DNA from: Simmondsia chinensis
Taxonomy: Eukaryota > Streptophyta > Magnoliopsida > Caryophyllales > Simmondsiaceae
Length of the DNA: 64,000 bases
Direction: 5' to 3'
NCBI GenBank assembly: GCA_018398585.1
Contig: JAGTTD010000005.1
Coordinates: forward strand, 5,449,355-5,513,354
Part shown: in pieces, positions 1-11,770 of the stretch
Layout: each line of letters starts with the position of its first letter
How positions within the stretch are numbered: the stretch's first letter is position 1
The notes under the pieces: generated by a model
Told to the model about the DNA's origin: nothing
Databases searched by the model: none
Seen by the model: only the letters and a program-made list of their open reading frames with translations
Made by a program: the position numbers and the translations under genes

Positions 1-1371
1 GTATAATATTCTCTTACGAGCGTTGCTTGATCGAGGAAAATGGCGAGAAGGTGAGGAATTAATGGAGGAAATGCTATCTAGAGGCTTTGAACCGAATGTC
101 GTTACCTACAGCATACTAATAACTGCATTTTGTAGAGAAGGAAAAGTGGAAGATGGCCTAAAAATGATGAAAATTATGATGGAAAAGGGGCTAAAACCGG
201 ATAATTATAGCTATGATCCACTGATTTCTGCATTTTGTAGAGAGGGGAAATTGGATTTGGCCATTGGGGTACTGGATCTTATGATATCTAATGGGTGCTT
301 GCCAGATATTGTCAATTACAACACAGTATTGGCTGCTCTATGTAAGAATGGGAAGGCTGATCAAGCGTTTGAGATGCTCGATAAGATTAACGAACTGGGT
401 TGTCATCCTAACGCGAGCTCATACAACTGTTTGATCAGTGCATTGTGGAGCAGCGGGGATCGATCTAGAGCTATAAGGATTGTCTCCAAGATGGTAGATA
501 AAGGGATTGAACCGGATGAAATAACTTACAATGCGGTGCTATCTTGTTTGTGCAGAGACAGGATGGTGGAAGAAGCTAAGCAGGTACAAAAATCAGAAAT
601 TATTCAACGGAAGCATAAAACACATGGAAACAAGTAACACAAAAATTTATATAGAAACATTCTATCAACTAGAGCAAAAGACCACAAATTTCAAACGGGT
701 GCCTAATCCACTATAATATTCTGAAATTACAATATCTAATTGTAACTCCAAAACCCCATCCAAACTACAAACTCTCCCACAACTTAACTTTTAAACGGAA
801 AAGTTGCAAGCCTTCACAATTAAAGCACTTGAGCATGACTCCCTTCATATTCGAGTGAACCACCCTCAACAACATCAAACAAAAAACCCGAAAAGAAACA
901 CTCACAAACTAATTTCCCATACTCTTTACGTACCCAGGGCATCCCTGGCACTACAAACACTCACACACCCCTTACAACTTTCTCCCTTTTTTTGTTTTTT
1001 TTTTTTTTTTTTTCATATACTAACTTTGAGGTAATAATACATAACAGGTGCTAAGGGACATGGAGGGCTGTGGATTTAAACCGTCAGTCATCAGCTATAA
1101 CATGATGCTGCTTTGTCTGTGCAAAGAACACAGGATAAGCGACGCGGTCGAGTTGCTAGAGGAGATGGTGGAGAAGGGGTGTCAACCAAATGAAACTACT
1201 TATATTCTGTTGATTGAAGGGATTGGATTTGCAGGGTGGCGTGTTGAGTCTATGGAATTGGCAAATTCACTGCTACATATTGAAGCTATTTCCCATGATT
1301 CTTTCAAAAGATTGAGAAAGACTTTTGGAGTGCTTGATGAACATAAAGAATTTGTGCACTCTGGTAACTAG
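1..1371 (+). CDS. P-class pentatricopeptide repeat protein, At3g04760-like (5' partial)
   Basis: Predicted organellar RNA-binding protein built of tandem 35-residue PPR motifs. The reading frame is already open at base 2, so the start lies left of the window. Visible exons are 2-583 and 1048-1371, with stop TAG at 1369-1371. The joined product shows 301 residues. Repeated motif signatures such as GFEPNVVTYSILI, GLKPDNYSYDPLI, GCLPDIVNYNTVL, GCHPNASSYNCLI, GIEPDEITYNAVL and GFKPSVISYNMML each start a helix pair. There is no E, DYW or SMR tail, so it is P class. The C-terminal run NETTYILLIEGIGFAGWR closely matches what I recall of At3g04760, a roughly 600-residue protein predicted to be plastid-targeted. 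The visible part would therefore be about the C-terminal half. The intron is phase 0. Without splicing, the first exon would run on for 17 residues and stop at 637. Confidence 0.93.
584..1047 (+). other. Phase-0 intron of the PPR gene
   Basis: Removing 584-1047 joins codons CAG and GTG and restores a continuous PPR repeat. The donor reads CAG|GTACAA and the acceptor ATAACAG|GTG. The 3' half is C/A-rich and contains a T tract near 990-1013. The pentamer CAGGT occurs at both junctions (581-585 and 1045-1049). Most P-class PPR genes lack introns, and I recall At3g04760 as intronless. The insert has no TG...CA ends and no recognised element. Confidence 0.75.
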
Positions 1372-2160
1372 TTGTGGCTGCTTGGAACCATGTAAGTATG
1401 AGATGAAACCTTGTAAATGAAGCCTTTTTATCAACTCTGATATTCGGTTTGCCTTGGTGCAAGGGATACCTATGGATTATTGTTGTGTCGTGTCTTGAAT
1501 TGAATTTTAGTCTAGATTTAGAAACGGAGGTTTGTGGTCAATATAAATACTCATTAAGGGTTAAGTGTGGGTGGAAAATACTTGTAACCTCCATTCGTCA
1601 GATCTAGAGAAGCTTTTTTCCATCGCCCGTGGTTTTTTCGTCATTTTAGGTTTTTCCCTGCAAATTTCAATGTCATTATCTCTATCTCTATCTCTATTCT
1701 CTTCTCGGGTTTGTTTTGATACTTAAATAGAACCAAGTTTTGAAGAATTTTGCCATATAATTACAGATTCAATTCAAGTCTTGAAAGCAACATCTCCACA
1801 TAAATTAGGGGCAAGGTTGCACATATTTTTACCCTCTCCAGACCCACTCTGAAAAAACCTCTTGCATTGACCACCTTGTTTTCTACCATACATCAGCTTT
1901 TATAATCAGAGAAATAACAATCCATGTATAATACCTAATAACATATATGTACAGTTATGATACAAATAACTCATGTATCACATAGTAATGTAACACCAAG
2001 TCAATTATTTTGAGATATACTTGAGTTGACTTAGACACCTCGTTAATGGAAAAGGGCCTACTAATCAAAATTTACTTTGAACCCCTTAAAATCGGGAAAC
2101 CCCCACAAAAAAACAATAAATAAATATGCAAATGGGTGAAGCAAGGTCATATCTTCATGA
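1372..2160. other. PPR 3' region and spacer
   Basis: No coding signal was seen. The first few hundred bases are presumably the PPR 3' UTR. A short TCTCTA-type microsatellite lies near 1676-1700. The remainder is AT-rich with no recognised repeat. Confidence 0.5.
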
Positions 2161-2169
2161 TAAGTAAAA

Positions 2170-2709
2170 GGGTTCTTTACATTTTAATATATCGACATTT
2201 TTTGAAATAATAAAAAAGGATCCTGACATTTTTGAATTATTTAAAAGGCCCCTAAGTTTTTGTTGTATCAATAAAAAGGCCCCTCTCCAGCGTGATGACA
2301 TTATTCTCTATCGACAGAGTTGACGTGGCAATTAATTTTTATTAATGCTACAATAAAATGACATAAAGTACACTTCAATCCCCTTATTATTACTTTATAA
2401 GCACAAAATTTGAGATATTGTGTTATGTAAAAGCTATCTATTTTAGCTTAACTTATTTTAAAATATGGTTATTAAAGGTGTTTTTGTCATTTTACTGTAG
2501 CATCAATAAAAACACACTTGTCTCATAAGCTCTGTCAACTAAAAGTGACATCATCACGTCAGAGAGAAGCCTTTTTATTAATGTGACAAAAACTTGGAGG
2601 CCTTTTTATTAATATAACAAAAACTTAGGACCCTTTTTAATAATTCAAAAAGGTCATGGTCTTTTTTATTGTTTCAAAAAACGTTGAGGTACTAAAATGT
2701 AAATAATCC
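2170..2709 (+). mobile_element. Long-TIR MITE, Mutator-like, family L540 copy 1
   Basis: The 540-bp element has left end GGGTTCTTTACATTTTAATA. The inverted right end reads GGATTATTTACATTTTAGTA. The two arms stay complementary for about 190-200 bp (AATAATAAAAAAGG, GGCCCCTAAGTTTTTGT and TGACGTGG-like blocks), leaving a short unique centre. The flanks are TAAGTAAAA (2161-2169) and TAAGTAATA (2710-2718), an 8/9 match to a 9-bp TSD. Long TIRs with a 9-bp TSD point to a non-autonomous Mutator-like element. It has no ORF. Copies at 11271 and 45317 belong to the same family. Confidence 0.82.
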
Positions 2710-2718
2710 TAAGTAATA

Positions 2719-3482
2719 TCTAATAAGAGAACCAAAAAGATTGAGAAAATCAGTCATTTGTAACTATTGATGAAGGATTCCTCAAAAAGTTAAGGATTCG
2801 TAATCCTTTTTAGAAATAGAAGTAAGACAACGTTAATCAAAAACCAAAACACGACTTCATATGCAAACAAAAAGTCAACTCGAGCTAGAACAGGATGATC
2901 TTGAGGTCAGGCAGAAGGACCTTGAGGATGACCAAGATTAACAGCAAAACAACAAAAGATATAAACAACATAAAGGAGCGATCAAACCAAATTGCTGCTA
3001 GTGGAGAACTCCACTGCTTTAAGTCGTTTATGCACCCCGCCCACCACAGTAGTGTAATCCAGGGAGATGTGCTAAAGCACGCTTCGACTTACTTAGCAAT
3101 GGAGAGGAGAAACTAACTTAGAGAGTATATGGGAGTGGATGCGAAGTTTTAAGTAGTTCTATTGTTAATCAACCTACCGAAAGGCTCTATCTATAAGTAA
3201 AATTCTACCCGTTGAGGGAGGGATCAAGGCCGGAAAATTCGGCCTTAAAACGGGCTGAGATTGAGGCCATTTGCTTTGCTTTGAAAGTCTCTTCTACAAA
3301 GGATTGGCTTGTCGAAAGTAACTTGATTATTGAATCTGATTCCCTGAATACATTACGTTGGTGCAATAGTGTGACGAAGGTCCTTGGTAGATGAACTTCA
3401 CTATGAATAAGATTTCAAGCTTAAGAATGAAGTTTAAATAGGTATCATAATCATATATTATAACAACATTTTTTTTGCATTA
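2719..3482. other. Spacer with LINE scrap
   Basis: Apart from the RNase H fragment at 3212-3394, no gene or structured repeat was recognised in this AT-rich stretch. It ends at the target site of the 5.7-kb LTR element. Confidence 0.4.
3212..3394 (+). pseudogene. RNase H-like (RVT_3) fragment of a LINE retrotransposon
   Basis: The 60-codon open stretch contains RAEIEAICFALK and LIIESDSLNTLRWCN. These fit the second and third acidic blocks of plant LINE-associated RNase H domains (AE.xAI..AL and xxESDS). The first catalytic block is missing and there is no upstream reverse transcriptase, so this is a relic. The assignment rests on these two motifs only. Confidence 0.45.
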
Positions 3483-3487
3483 AGTTG

Positions 3488-4439
3488 TGTTGGAAACATG
3501 ATACAAGCTAACCTTTAGTTTTTTTGGAGGTTGTGTCCCAATTGGAAAAATAGTGTGGATGATCCCTTACTTAACGGTTACATTTAGTTTACAGAAAATA
3601 TTTTTCAAGACCGGTTACTAGCCGTTTACCCGTAACGGTTTAACGTCATTAAAATTGTGACCGTTGAAAATTTATTAATAATATAGCCGTTACAATTTAT
3701 TACGTTCATTATTAACCGTTACAATTTTAATATGCTAAACCACGTTATATAATACTTTCTCTCTCTGTGAAATTGTTGAGGTTTTGCAATTATGGACCCA
3801 CAAAAAGGCTCTGAAAAGGGTCGACAATAGTGTCCCCAAACGTCTCCTCTTGGGCCTCCTTCTTCGACCCCATCTGAGAGAATCGAGCTCATGCATGCCG
3901 TTCGCAGTTCTCTTTCCTCTCTATAGAATCTTCTCTCTTACCCTTTTCTCTCTCTCCTCAAATTTTGGGCAAAGTTCAAGACACTCCTACCCGACAATTA
4001 ACGAGTGCACGTTAAGAGTTGGATCGCGTTAATCCTGGAGGATGGCCGCCGGTTATACTGTGTGCACCGGAACAGCGGCGAAATCGTCTTTTAGGACAAT
4101 GGTTATTACCACGGCGTGGTATCATCGTTTTGTAAGATCTTTCTAATGCTCTTTCTTTCAGTATTATTTGATTGTTGTGTTCGGGTATTTTCGCTAAATC
4201 TTCTGCTGTTTTCGCTGCGTTTTGTCGCTGTCTTTCACTGCTAATTTTTATTGCAGTATTACGCTGAAATTTTACTAGAAATTTCTCTGTAATTTTCGCT
4301 GTGATTTATGCTGTTTTTGCGCTGTTTTTTTCCTGCTAATATTTTACAGTATTTTACTATAATTTAATATAGCAACATTTTACTGACTTTAACTGTGATC
4401 TCCTTTGCGATATAGCGGTTTTAGCAGTTTATTTCAACA
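3488..4439 (+). repeat. 5' LTR of element A
   Basis: This 952-bp LTR starts TGTTGGAAAC and ends TTTCAACA. A TATA-like TTATATAATA at 3745-3754 is followed by a CT-rich run, a plausible promoter and start region. Between about 3570 and 3730 lie six AACGG/CCGTT cores. The short open frame 3784-4032 lies wholly within the LTR, is repeated in the 3' LTR and is not considered a gene. Confidence 0.9.
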
Positions 4440-7401
4440 ATCTAAAAGACGATTTGGAATGACTAAGTGCTAGATTTGGAAAAGGATATGTGATGCTTTA
4501 TACATAGATATTCTGCCATTGAAACTCAACATATGTTAGATAAATTATTAATCATTTAATCTTTAAATTGGATTGAAATTGTTGATACCCACTTTGGGTT
4601 AGCTGTGAGAAATGATAATTTTTGAGTTCTTTTTGGTCAGGATTGTTGGGTTTTTTGTTGATTGAGTTAAAGATATGATTCCGTTAGTTTTAGATATGGG
4701 TCAGGTGAGAAATAATGAGGTTTTAGTCAATAATAATTTGAACTAGGATAGTTCAATTCCTAGGATAAGAAGTGATAGTTTAATAGGGTTGCGCATTGAA
4801 GATATTCGACAAAATGCCTCAGAGGAATCCTAGGAATCATTATCGATTAAGAATGGTTTGAAGATTTGAGTAGTTATGGAAAAAAAAACAAGTGGGCTGC
4901 TATGGTGGTGGTTGATGTTGTTGTCTGCAAACAAAAGCTGAAGAATGTCGTGGGGTAAATATTGCCCATAAAATTTTTATATGACTATAATGTTAACAGA
5001 GAGTTATATATGGTTGTAAGCTTCTTAGCTTATTTTATTGCCAATGAGGTCTTTGTTTAACCATGGTTGAGGCCCTGTGGGATAAGAAGTCTATGGTTCA
5101 TATGCCTCTGTTAATTGCCTTAGTAGTTTAATAGTGTAGTGTTCCTTTGATGCTCATATATGGTATCACTTCCACTACTCAAAAGTCCTTGCTAGAAGTT
5201 TGAATCTTTGTGTTATCAAACCACGTGACTAAAGTGAGCTTCCTTCTGTAAAAAGTATTAACTTACATATAACTGATCTTCTCAAGATATTTATGTGACT
5301 AGAAGCCTGCAAGGATAGGCTGCATGATTCCTAAAGTTATGCTTGTTAAATTGTATACCTGGATTTAGAGCCATCTTGTTGACATAAACAAGGGATTGGT
5401 ACTTACAGACATATAAGTAGATAACTGTACTCATGGTTTTTGAATTATTTTACACTCTTTCAGTAAATCAACGAGCACATAAATCGATCAAAACTATGTA
5501 CATAATGACGATAAAAAACTATGCACAGAATAAGAAGGGCCTATCCCAAGCATGTCACCAAGCTTGTAAACATTTGAAAAAGAAAAGTGGAGCAGGTTGG
5601 TTGTGAACTTGAGCCTTGAACCTAGATTTGCCAACTCTTAGGTTAAGCGTGTCTAGTTGCACAATCTTGAAATCCTTGTGTGGATAGAGCATGGTATGTT
5701 TAAATTTTAACCATGAGATTAACCTTGTATGTTATAGTTGGTTTTCTTGCACATTTGGAGTGATCTAAGTGAAATAGTTGATTCTTGTAAAGGGCTAATA
5801 GGACTTGTAAGATCTTGTGAAAATCCATGTGTTATTTTGTGTATTAGTCTGCATGTTGATGTGTCTCATGTATTTTCCATGACTATGTTTGAAGCAAGTT
5901 GGTACATGTTATCACATGTTGCTTAAAGTGATAATAAACATGTTGTTTATGGAATGTTTTCAAGCTGAATATGTTGCTACTTGATATGTAGATGTTGTAT
6001 GTCATTATCCATATTACCTTTTACGGGTTTTGGGCTGTATGTTGTATACATACTGCAGATTATGACGTTTAGCTGCTAAATGTTGCTGTCCATACTGGTG
6101 TTATGCTGTTTTTGGACTGTTTCACTGAATTTTAGCCAAGAGTTGGGAAAAACCTGGTATGTTGTGAGTCATATGAGGACTTGTATTGTTTTGGAGACTT
6201 GTATGCACTTTAGGGTCATTGTTTCATGCTTCTTTTCTAGTTTTTGGGAAAAGGTAAGGTATTGGTCATATGAGAACTTTGAATGATCCTAGGCTTGGTG
6301 TTTAGTTTGTGTCTAAATACCGTATTTGGGTTATTATCATATGTTGTATGCTCATGTTGGTTATTGGATGACGTACTATATAACCTTAGTGTGCACTTGA
6401 TGAGGAGAAAAACGTGGCAGTGCCACAAGCTAAACATACTAAGGTGATTGATAGCATTATGTTTTGATGAATACGACAACACTTGTCTTATTATATCATA
6501 TGTCAATGGTGGATCTAGTCTTACATATATGGATCCAAATAATAAATATTGAAGTGCTCTAATTAAATTGTTGAGGTACTAGTGAAGTACTATGAATGGG
6601 GTCTATATTGTAATAGACTCCTTATTGTGTTAGATGTCTGATATCAATGAGAGATATTTTACTAATTACAATGTATTTAGGCTCATTAATGAGCTATATT
6701 TTGTGACACCTCTCTGAAACCTGCATTGTTTAGTTGTCTTTAAAGATTGAGTTGGCAGGTAGAAAAATTGAATGGCTTAGGAATGTAGTGTGATACATTC
6801 CTTTGTGGGGGTTGTAAGAGCACCCGAGAGCCTATGAGGTATGTTGTCTGATCATAATCCTTTCTGATTATTGTGTTTTCACTAATGTTTGCTAGTTATA
6901 GCTAGTTTATGGAAGTTGATTATGATGAAAATATTCTTTTGGTGACTGTCCAAAGTCAGTGTGAATAGCTTAATGATGCTAACACTTGGACTTGAGAGCC
7001 TTGCGGAGGCTTGAGTTGACTTAATTTGAATTGTAAAAGGCACCTTGTAAATTATGGCCTCTTATACCTCCTTTTCTTGAGATCACCAAATATTTGATAT
7101 AATATTGATAGTACACGGACTACCCTTAATGATAATAATGCATGTACTCTAAGTACAATGAAAATGGATACATGGTCTTTTGAGACCTAAACTGGTGAGG
7201 ATCCAATTGATTTGAGATGATAATGTTTCACAATTGTGATGATATGTGGATTGACAAGTTTGCGGTATATGTTTTTCGTGCCAACTGTATGTACGATATA
7301 CGTACGATGTGTACTATTTGAGTACTTGGGTGGAGATATAATTTTATTGATATGATATTGGCTTCACTATTGTGTTATACTGACTTTTGTCAAAGTTGAC
7401 A

Positions 7402-7529
7402 GGCGATGGAGCTAGTCGTTTAACAGCTTGTTGTATATACCTCAATGTGGGGGTAAGAGCAACTTGGCGATGAAGCTAGTTGTTTAACAGCTCGTTGCAG
7501 ATACCTCAATGTGGGGGTAAAAGCAAATT
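7402..7529 (+). repeat. Two 64-bp tandem repeats inside element A
   Basis: The units start at 7402 (GGCGATGGAGCTAGTCG) and 7466 (GGCGATGAAGCTAGTTG). They run with few changes through ACCTCAATGTGGGGGTAA. The related phrase CATATGTTTGGTGGTGT recurs near 7960 and 8057 with CACTTGATGG nearby. The interior 3' part of the element is thus built of short duplicated segments, not of coding sequence. Confidence 0.75.
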
Positions 7530-8211
7530 GTGATTGATGTTGGCAGTGGTCAATTCTGAAGTACCGCTTTGTTGCAATACAGTGTGGAATACCATGCATG
7601 ATGGTTGAGCATGATGCTTTAATCTAACCTATAGCCTGTGACGGGTGGTGTTTTCACTGCACACTTGATGGGTTTGGAAAGAGGAGACATGTTCGTCTCA
7701 AGCATAAGATCATAAACGATCTACTCAAAAGAAAGTGATATCACTAAATTGTGTAAAGTCTGAAAAGAACCTTGTGGATCCATTGATTGTGGAAACGTCG
7801 AGGGGGACGAGACTAAAGTCTATACATGAATAAACTGTGATGTATCCAACCTAGTCTTAACAGGTTCAATGTGAAAAGCTATAGTTTCATTCAAGGAATG
7901 CACTGTGTTTTATTTTGTCCCTCCCTATGGCATGATAGTGCGGAGACGGGTCCATAGTCATATGTTTGGTGGTGTAAGTGAGGCTTGCACTTGATGGACA
8001 CTGTCTGTATGTTACCAGGGGTGAGGTTGAGCTTTAGCTCTTAATGGACCTATATCCATATGTTTGGTGGTGTGCGGTAACACACACTTGATGGGATCCA
8101 CTACACTAGGTGACGATTCAAGTCGCGAGACATCGGCACTGAAAAACTGAACTTCCTTTGCCCAATCTATTATTCTTTGTTCTCTTCTGCTTGTATCTTT
8201 TTGTGGGGGAT

Positions 8212-9235
8212 TGTTGAAAAAATGATACAAGCTAATCTTTAATTTTTTTGGAGGTTGTGTCCCAATTGGAAAAATAGTGTGGGTGATCCCTTACTTAACG
8301 GGTACATTTAGTTTACGAAAAATATTTTTCAAGACCGGTTACTAGCCGTTTACCTGTAACGGTTTAACGTCATTAAAATTGTGACCGTTGGGAATTTATT
8401 AACAATATAGCCGTTGCAATTTATTACGTTCATTATTAACCGTTACAATTTTAATATGCTAAACCACGTTATAGAATACTTTCTCTCTCTGTGAAATTGT
8501 TGAGGTTTTGCAATTATAGACCCACAAAAAGGCTCTGAAAAAGGGTCAACAATAGTGTCACCAAACGTCTCCTCTTGGGCCTCCTTCTCCGACCCCATCT
8601 GAGAGAATCGAGCTCATGCACGCCATTCGCAGTTCTCTTTCCTCTCTATAGAATCTTCTCTCTTACCCTTTTCTCTCTCTCCTCAAATTTTGGGCAAAGT
8701 TCAAGACACTCCTACCCGGCAATTAACGAGTGCACGTTAAGAGTCGGATCGCGTTAATCCTGGAGGACGGCCGCCGGTTATACTGTGTGCACCGGAGCAG
8801 CAGCGAAATCGTCTTTTAGGACAGTGGTTATTACCACAGTGCGGTATCATCGTTTTGTAAGATCTTTCTAATGCTCTTTCTTTCAGTATTATTTGATTGT
8901 TGTGTTCGGGTATTTTCGCTAAATCTTCTGCTGTTTTCGCTGCGTTTTGTCGCTGTCTTTCACTGCTAATTTTTATTGCAGTATTACGCTGAAATTTTAC
9001 TAGAAATTTCTCTGTAATTTTCGCTGTGATTTATGCTGTTTTTGAGCTGTTTTTTTCCTGCTATATTATAGAAAGATTTTACTGTAATCTTCATTGAATT
9101 ATTTCACTGCATTTTCCAGCAGTATTTTACCGCAATATTTTATAGTATTTTACTATAATTTAATATGGCAACATTTTACTGACTTTAACTGTGATCTCCT
9201 TTGCGATATAGCGGTTTTGGCAGTTTATTTCAACA
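8212..9235 (+). repeat. 3' LTR of element A
   Basis: This copy is 1024 bp, about 72 bp longer than the 5' LTR. The extra sequence lies around 9063-9145, an ATTTTACTG/GTATTTTAC-rich duplication in the U5-like part. The TATA-like site here reads TTATAGAATA. The TSD AGTTG follows directly. Confidence 0.9.
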
Positions 9236-9240
9236 AGTTG

Positions 9241-10137
9241 GTCAACCAAAATTAATCAAATTCTGACATAAGGTACATGTGTGATAAAGTATTCAAATCT
9301 CATAGCATCTCATTATATATATTGAGATATCGAGGTATCAAGGCGATAAATGCTTAATAATTGGGTTCGAGGCTAGAATTGGAGCTTGTAGTTCAAATTT
9401 TTGTTGTTTGGATTGCCTGTTGGAATTGAAATTTCAATTCAACTGTTCAGTTTCATTGAATTGGATTTTTAATTGAAAATCATGCATTCTAATCCTTGTG
9501 TAAGAGTAGGTGAAATGCAATTTTACAATAATTTTACCAATCTAAAACCCAAATGACATATCTTGATTAACCCAAACCAAAGATGACTTAATGCTGTTAA
9601 CATAACCTAGATTTGACCCGAATTTTAAAATCACTCAGCTCAAATGACTTGAACGTGAAATGACTCAAATCAACATAACTAAAAGTTTGAAGTGGTCCAA
9701 CCCGATTAACCTGAAATCCGAAACAACTCAATTTCAAAAACGAAACTATCCGACTTGAATGTGACTTATCCAAGTTGAGCTTAAAGTCAAAATGTCGTGA
9801 CCAAATTAACCCGTAACCTAACACGATTTGAACCCAAAATGACCTCGACCCATCTCACTCCCAGCTTAAAATTTGACCTAACCCGAGACAACCCAAAAAT
9901 TGAATTGATGCAACCATATTTGACCAAAAACCGAGCCCTAAGTCAAACCGTATATGGACGGGGATCAATCAAAGATCCGAGATGACTTGAACACATAATA
10001 ATCGGATGTGACTAAAACTCAGCCCAATTTGGGTCGAAACTCGACTTGACCTGACTAATTGAAGATCTTAGATGACATGAACACATAATAATCGAATGTG
10101 ACTAAAACTCAATCCGATTTGATTTGAAACTCAAATG
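9241..10137. repeat. Degenerate GACC/TGACTTGAAC-rich repeat
   Basis: From about 9540 onward the sequence is an imperfect run of units like TGACCCGAA, AACCCAAAATGACC and TGACTTGAAC, with many CCGA and ACCC variants. The same style returns at 11038-11110 beyond the hAT insertion and at 19880-20180 in an XPO4 intron. It is non-coding and of uncertain origin. The first 300 bases (9241-9540) show nothing recognisable. Confidence 0.5.
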
Positions 10138-10145
10138 TCTTGAAC

Positions 10146-11037
10146 TAGCGGCGGATCCACATCGAAGCCAGGTTGGGCTCAAGCCTACCATGATTTTAGA
10201 TAATTATATTATGAATAAACAAAAATCACTCTTAGACCTTTGGCCTGGTGGTCACCTGCCTCAAATGTGAAATGTCGGACGCATGATTGATTCCCAATCA
10301 CTTTTATTTTGGGAGATTTTTCACTACACAAATAAATTTCTCGGACTCCTTTTTGTATATACTATTAAATATTATATATTTTAGGCAAAGATTAAAAATA
10401 AATAACTTTGTTATATGCCAATGGCCTCACTAGTTTTTGTACTTCAAAATTTTTAGTTTGCACACAAATTACTTCAAATTTTTTTCTAACCTTTTTAACT
10501 CTATAATTTAGATGATATAAGTTGTATATTTATACTTTTATATCTCTACATCAATTCTTGTTCAAGTTTATTTGTAATATTTTACTTGTAAAAAAAATAT
10601 TTAATATTTGGCATGTAATGGTTAAAAACTAGATATAAACATTTTTTAAATAATTATAAAACTATTTATTGGACTCTCACAAGTCACAAGTTTAGATTTA
10701 CCGTTTCAAATTATCTTTCTTTCATTATGCATATCAGAAAAGTATGTTATTAATTGAGAAATTTTATAAAAATATTTTAAATGACGATAAGACCCCAACA
10801 TAAATGTGAATTGAATTTCAAAAGCTATTTCTTTTTAATATATATGTGCTTTTTGTACGATTGAATGCCTTAAATAAAATTGTCTCAAAACTTTCTTATA
10901 TTTAGGAGTGATAGCTAAAATTTGACTTGGAATGAAAATATAGAACAAATATACGACTAATCAATTGAATAGAGTGAAAAGTGAAAGTTATTTGTAATCC
11001 AAGCTCGCCCTCAATCAAAATTCTAGATCCACCACTG
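10146..11037. mobile_element. hAT-type non-autonomous transposon
   Basis: The left end is TAGCGGCGGATCCA. The inverted right end is CAGTGGTGGATCTA. An identical 8-bp sequence, TCTTGAAC, flanks both ends (10138-10145 and 11038-11045). The 8-bp TSD and the CAGNGGCGGA-like terminus fit hAT/Tip100-type elements. It is 892 bp, AT-rich and has no transposase ORF. It interrupts the GACC-rich repeat. Confidence 0.82.
10228..10330 (+). repeat. Possible degenerate tRNA-derived SINE
   Basis: TGGCCTGGTGG resembles a pol III A box. GATTGATTCCC about 45 bases on resembles a B box. No clear tail or TSD was found, so this is a weak call, nested in the hAT element. Confidence 0.25.
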
Positions 11038-11270
11038 TCTTGAACTCAAGTGATACGATCCAACCAAAATCCCACCCTAAATGATTTGAAATGTTCCAAC
11101 TTGATTGACTGAAAACCTGTGATAATTTGAATTATTATGCAATTACAATTTTGACTTTTAATTTATTTAATTAACTAAATAATCTAGAATGAGAATTAAA
11201 ATTACAATTCCACAATTTAATTTCAATTTTACGAGCTGATTCATCTCTGCAGATAATGGCATTTTATTTT

Positions 11271-11770
11271 GGGTTATTTATATTTTAGTACCCTAACATT
11301 TTTGAAAATAATAAAAAAGGAACTTAACATTTTTGGATTATTAAAAAGGCTCCTATATTTTTGTCATATTAATAACAAGACCCATAAATTTTTGTCAAAT
11401 TAATAAAAAAGTCCATATTCGATATGATAATGTCATCTTTAGTCGATAAATCTGGTGTAATAGCTGCGGTTTTATCAATAGTACAGAAAAATGACAAAAA
11501 TACTCTATCATAGTCATATTTTAAAACAAGTTAAGTAAAAATAGATAGCTTCTACATAATATAATATTGCGAATTCCGTACTTATAAAGTAAGAATAAAG
11601 GTGTTGAAGGGTACTTTATGTCATTTTTTTGTAACATTAATAAAAAGAGACGTCATTATGTGAGAGGCCTTTTTATTAATATGATAAAAAGTTAAAATTT
11701 TTTTAATTTTAAAAAAATTAGGATCGTTTTTATTATTTCAAAAAACATTCGTAAGTAAAATGTAAATAGG
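11271..11770 (-). mobile_element. Long-TIR MITE, family L540 copy 2
   Basis: The left end GGGTTATTTATATTTTAGTA and the inverted right end (CCTATTTACATTTTAC) match the other two family members. The unique centre runs opposite to that of copies 1 and 3, so it lies on the minus strand. At about 500 bp it is slightly shorter. Its right end has drifted, and no convincing TSD remains. The right end lies about 207 bp before the XPO4 start codon. Confidence 0.75.

Larger units (their letters stand above)
3488..9235 (+). mobile_element. Non-coding LTR retrotransposon (LARD-like), element A
   Basis: Two long direct repeats begin TGTTG and end CAACA: 3488-4439 and 8212-9235. The element is flanked by a perfect 5-bp TSD, AGTTG (3483-3487 and 9236-9240). 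A purine run GTGGGGGAT stands just before the 3' LTR as polypurine tract. This end and the TGTTG...CAACA termini are of Copia style, but superfamily cannot be decided. The 3.8-kb interior (4440-8211) has no ORF above about 90 codons and none resembling gag, protease, integrase or RT. No standard initiator-Met primer site follows the 5' LTR. It must depend on proteins from another element. The LTRs look only a few percent different by eye, so insertion is fairly recent. Confidence 0.9.

Noticed and set aside
3784..4032. Open frame in the left LTR of element A, repeated at 8575-8757
   Set aside because: It lies wholly inside the LTR, is not conserved in length between the two copies and shows no protein family.
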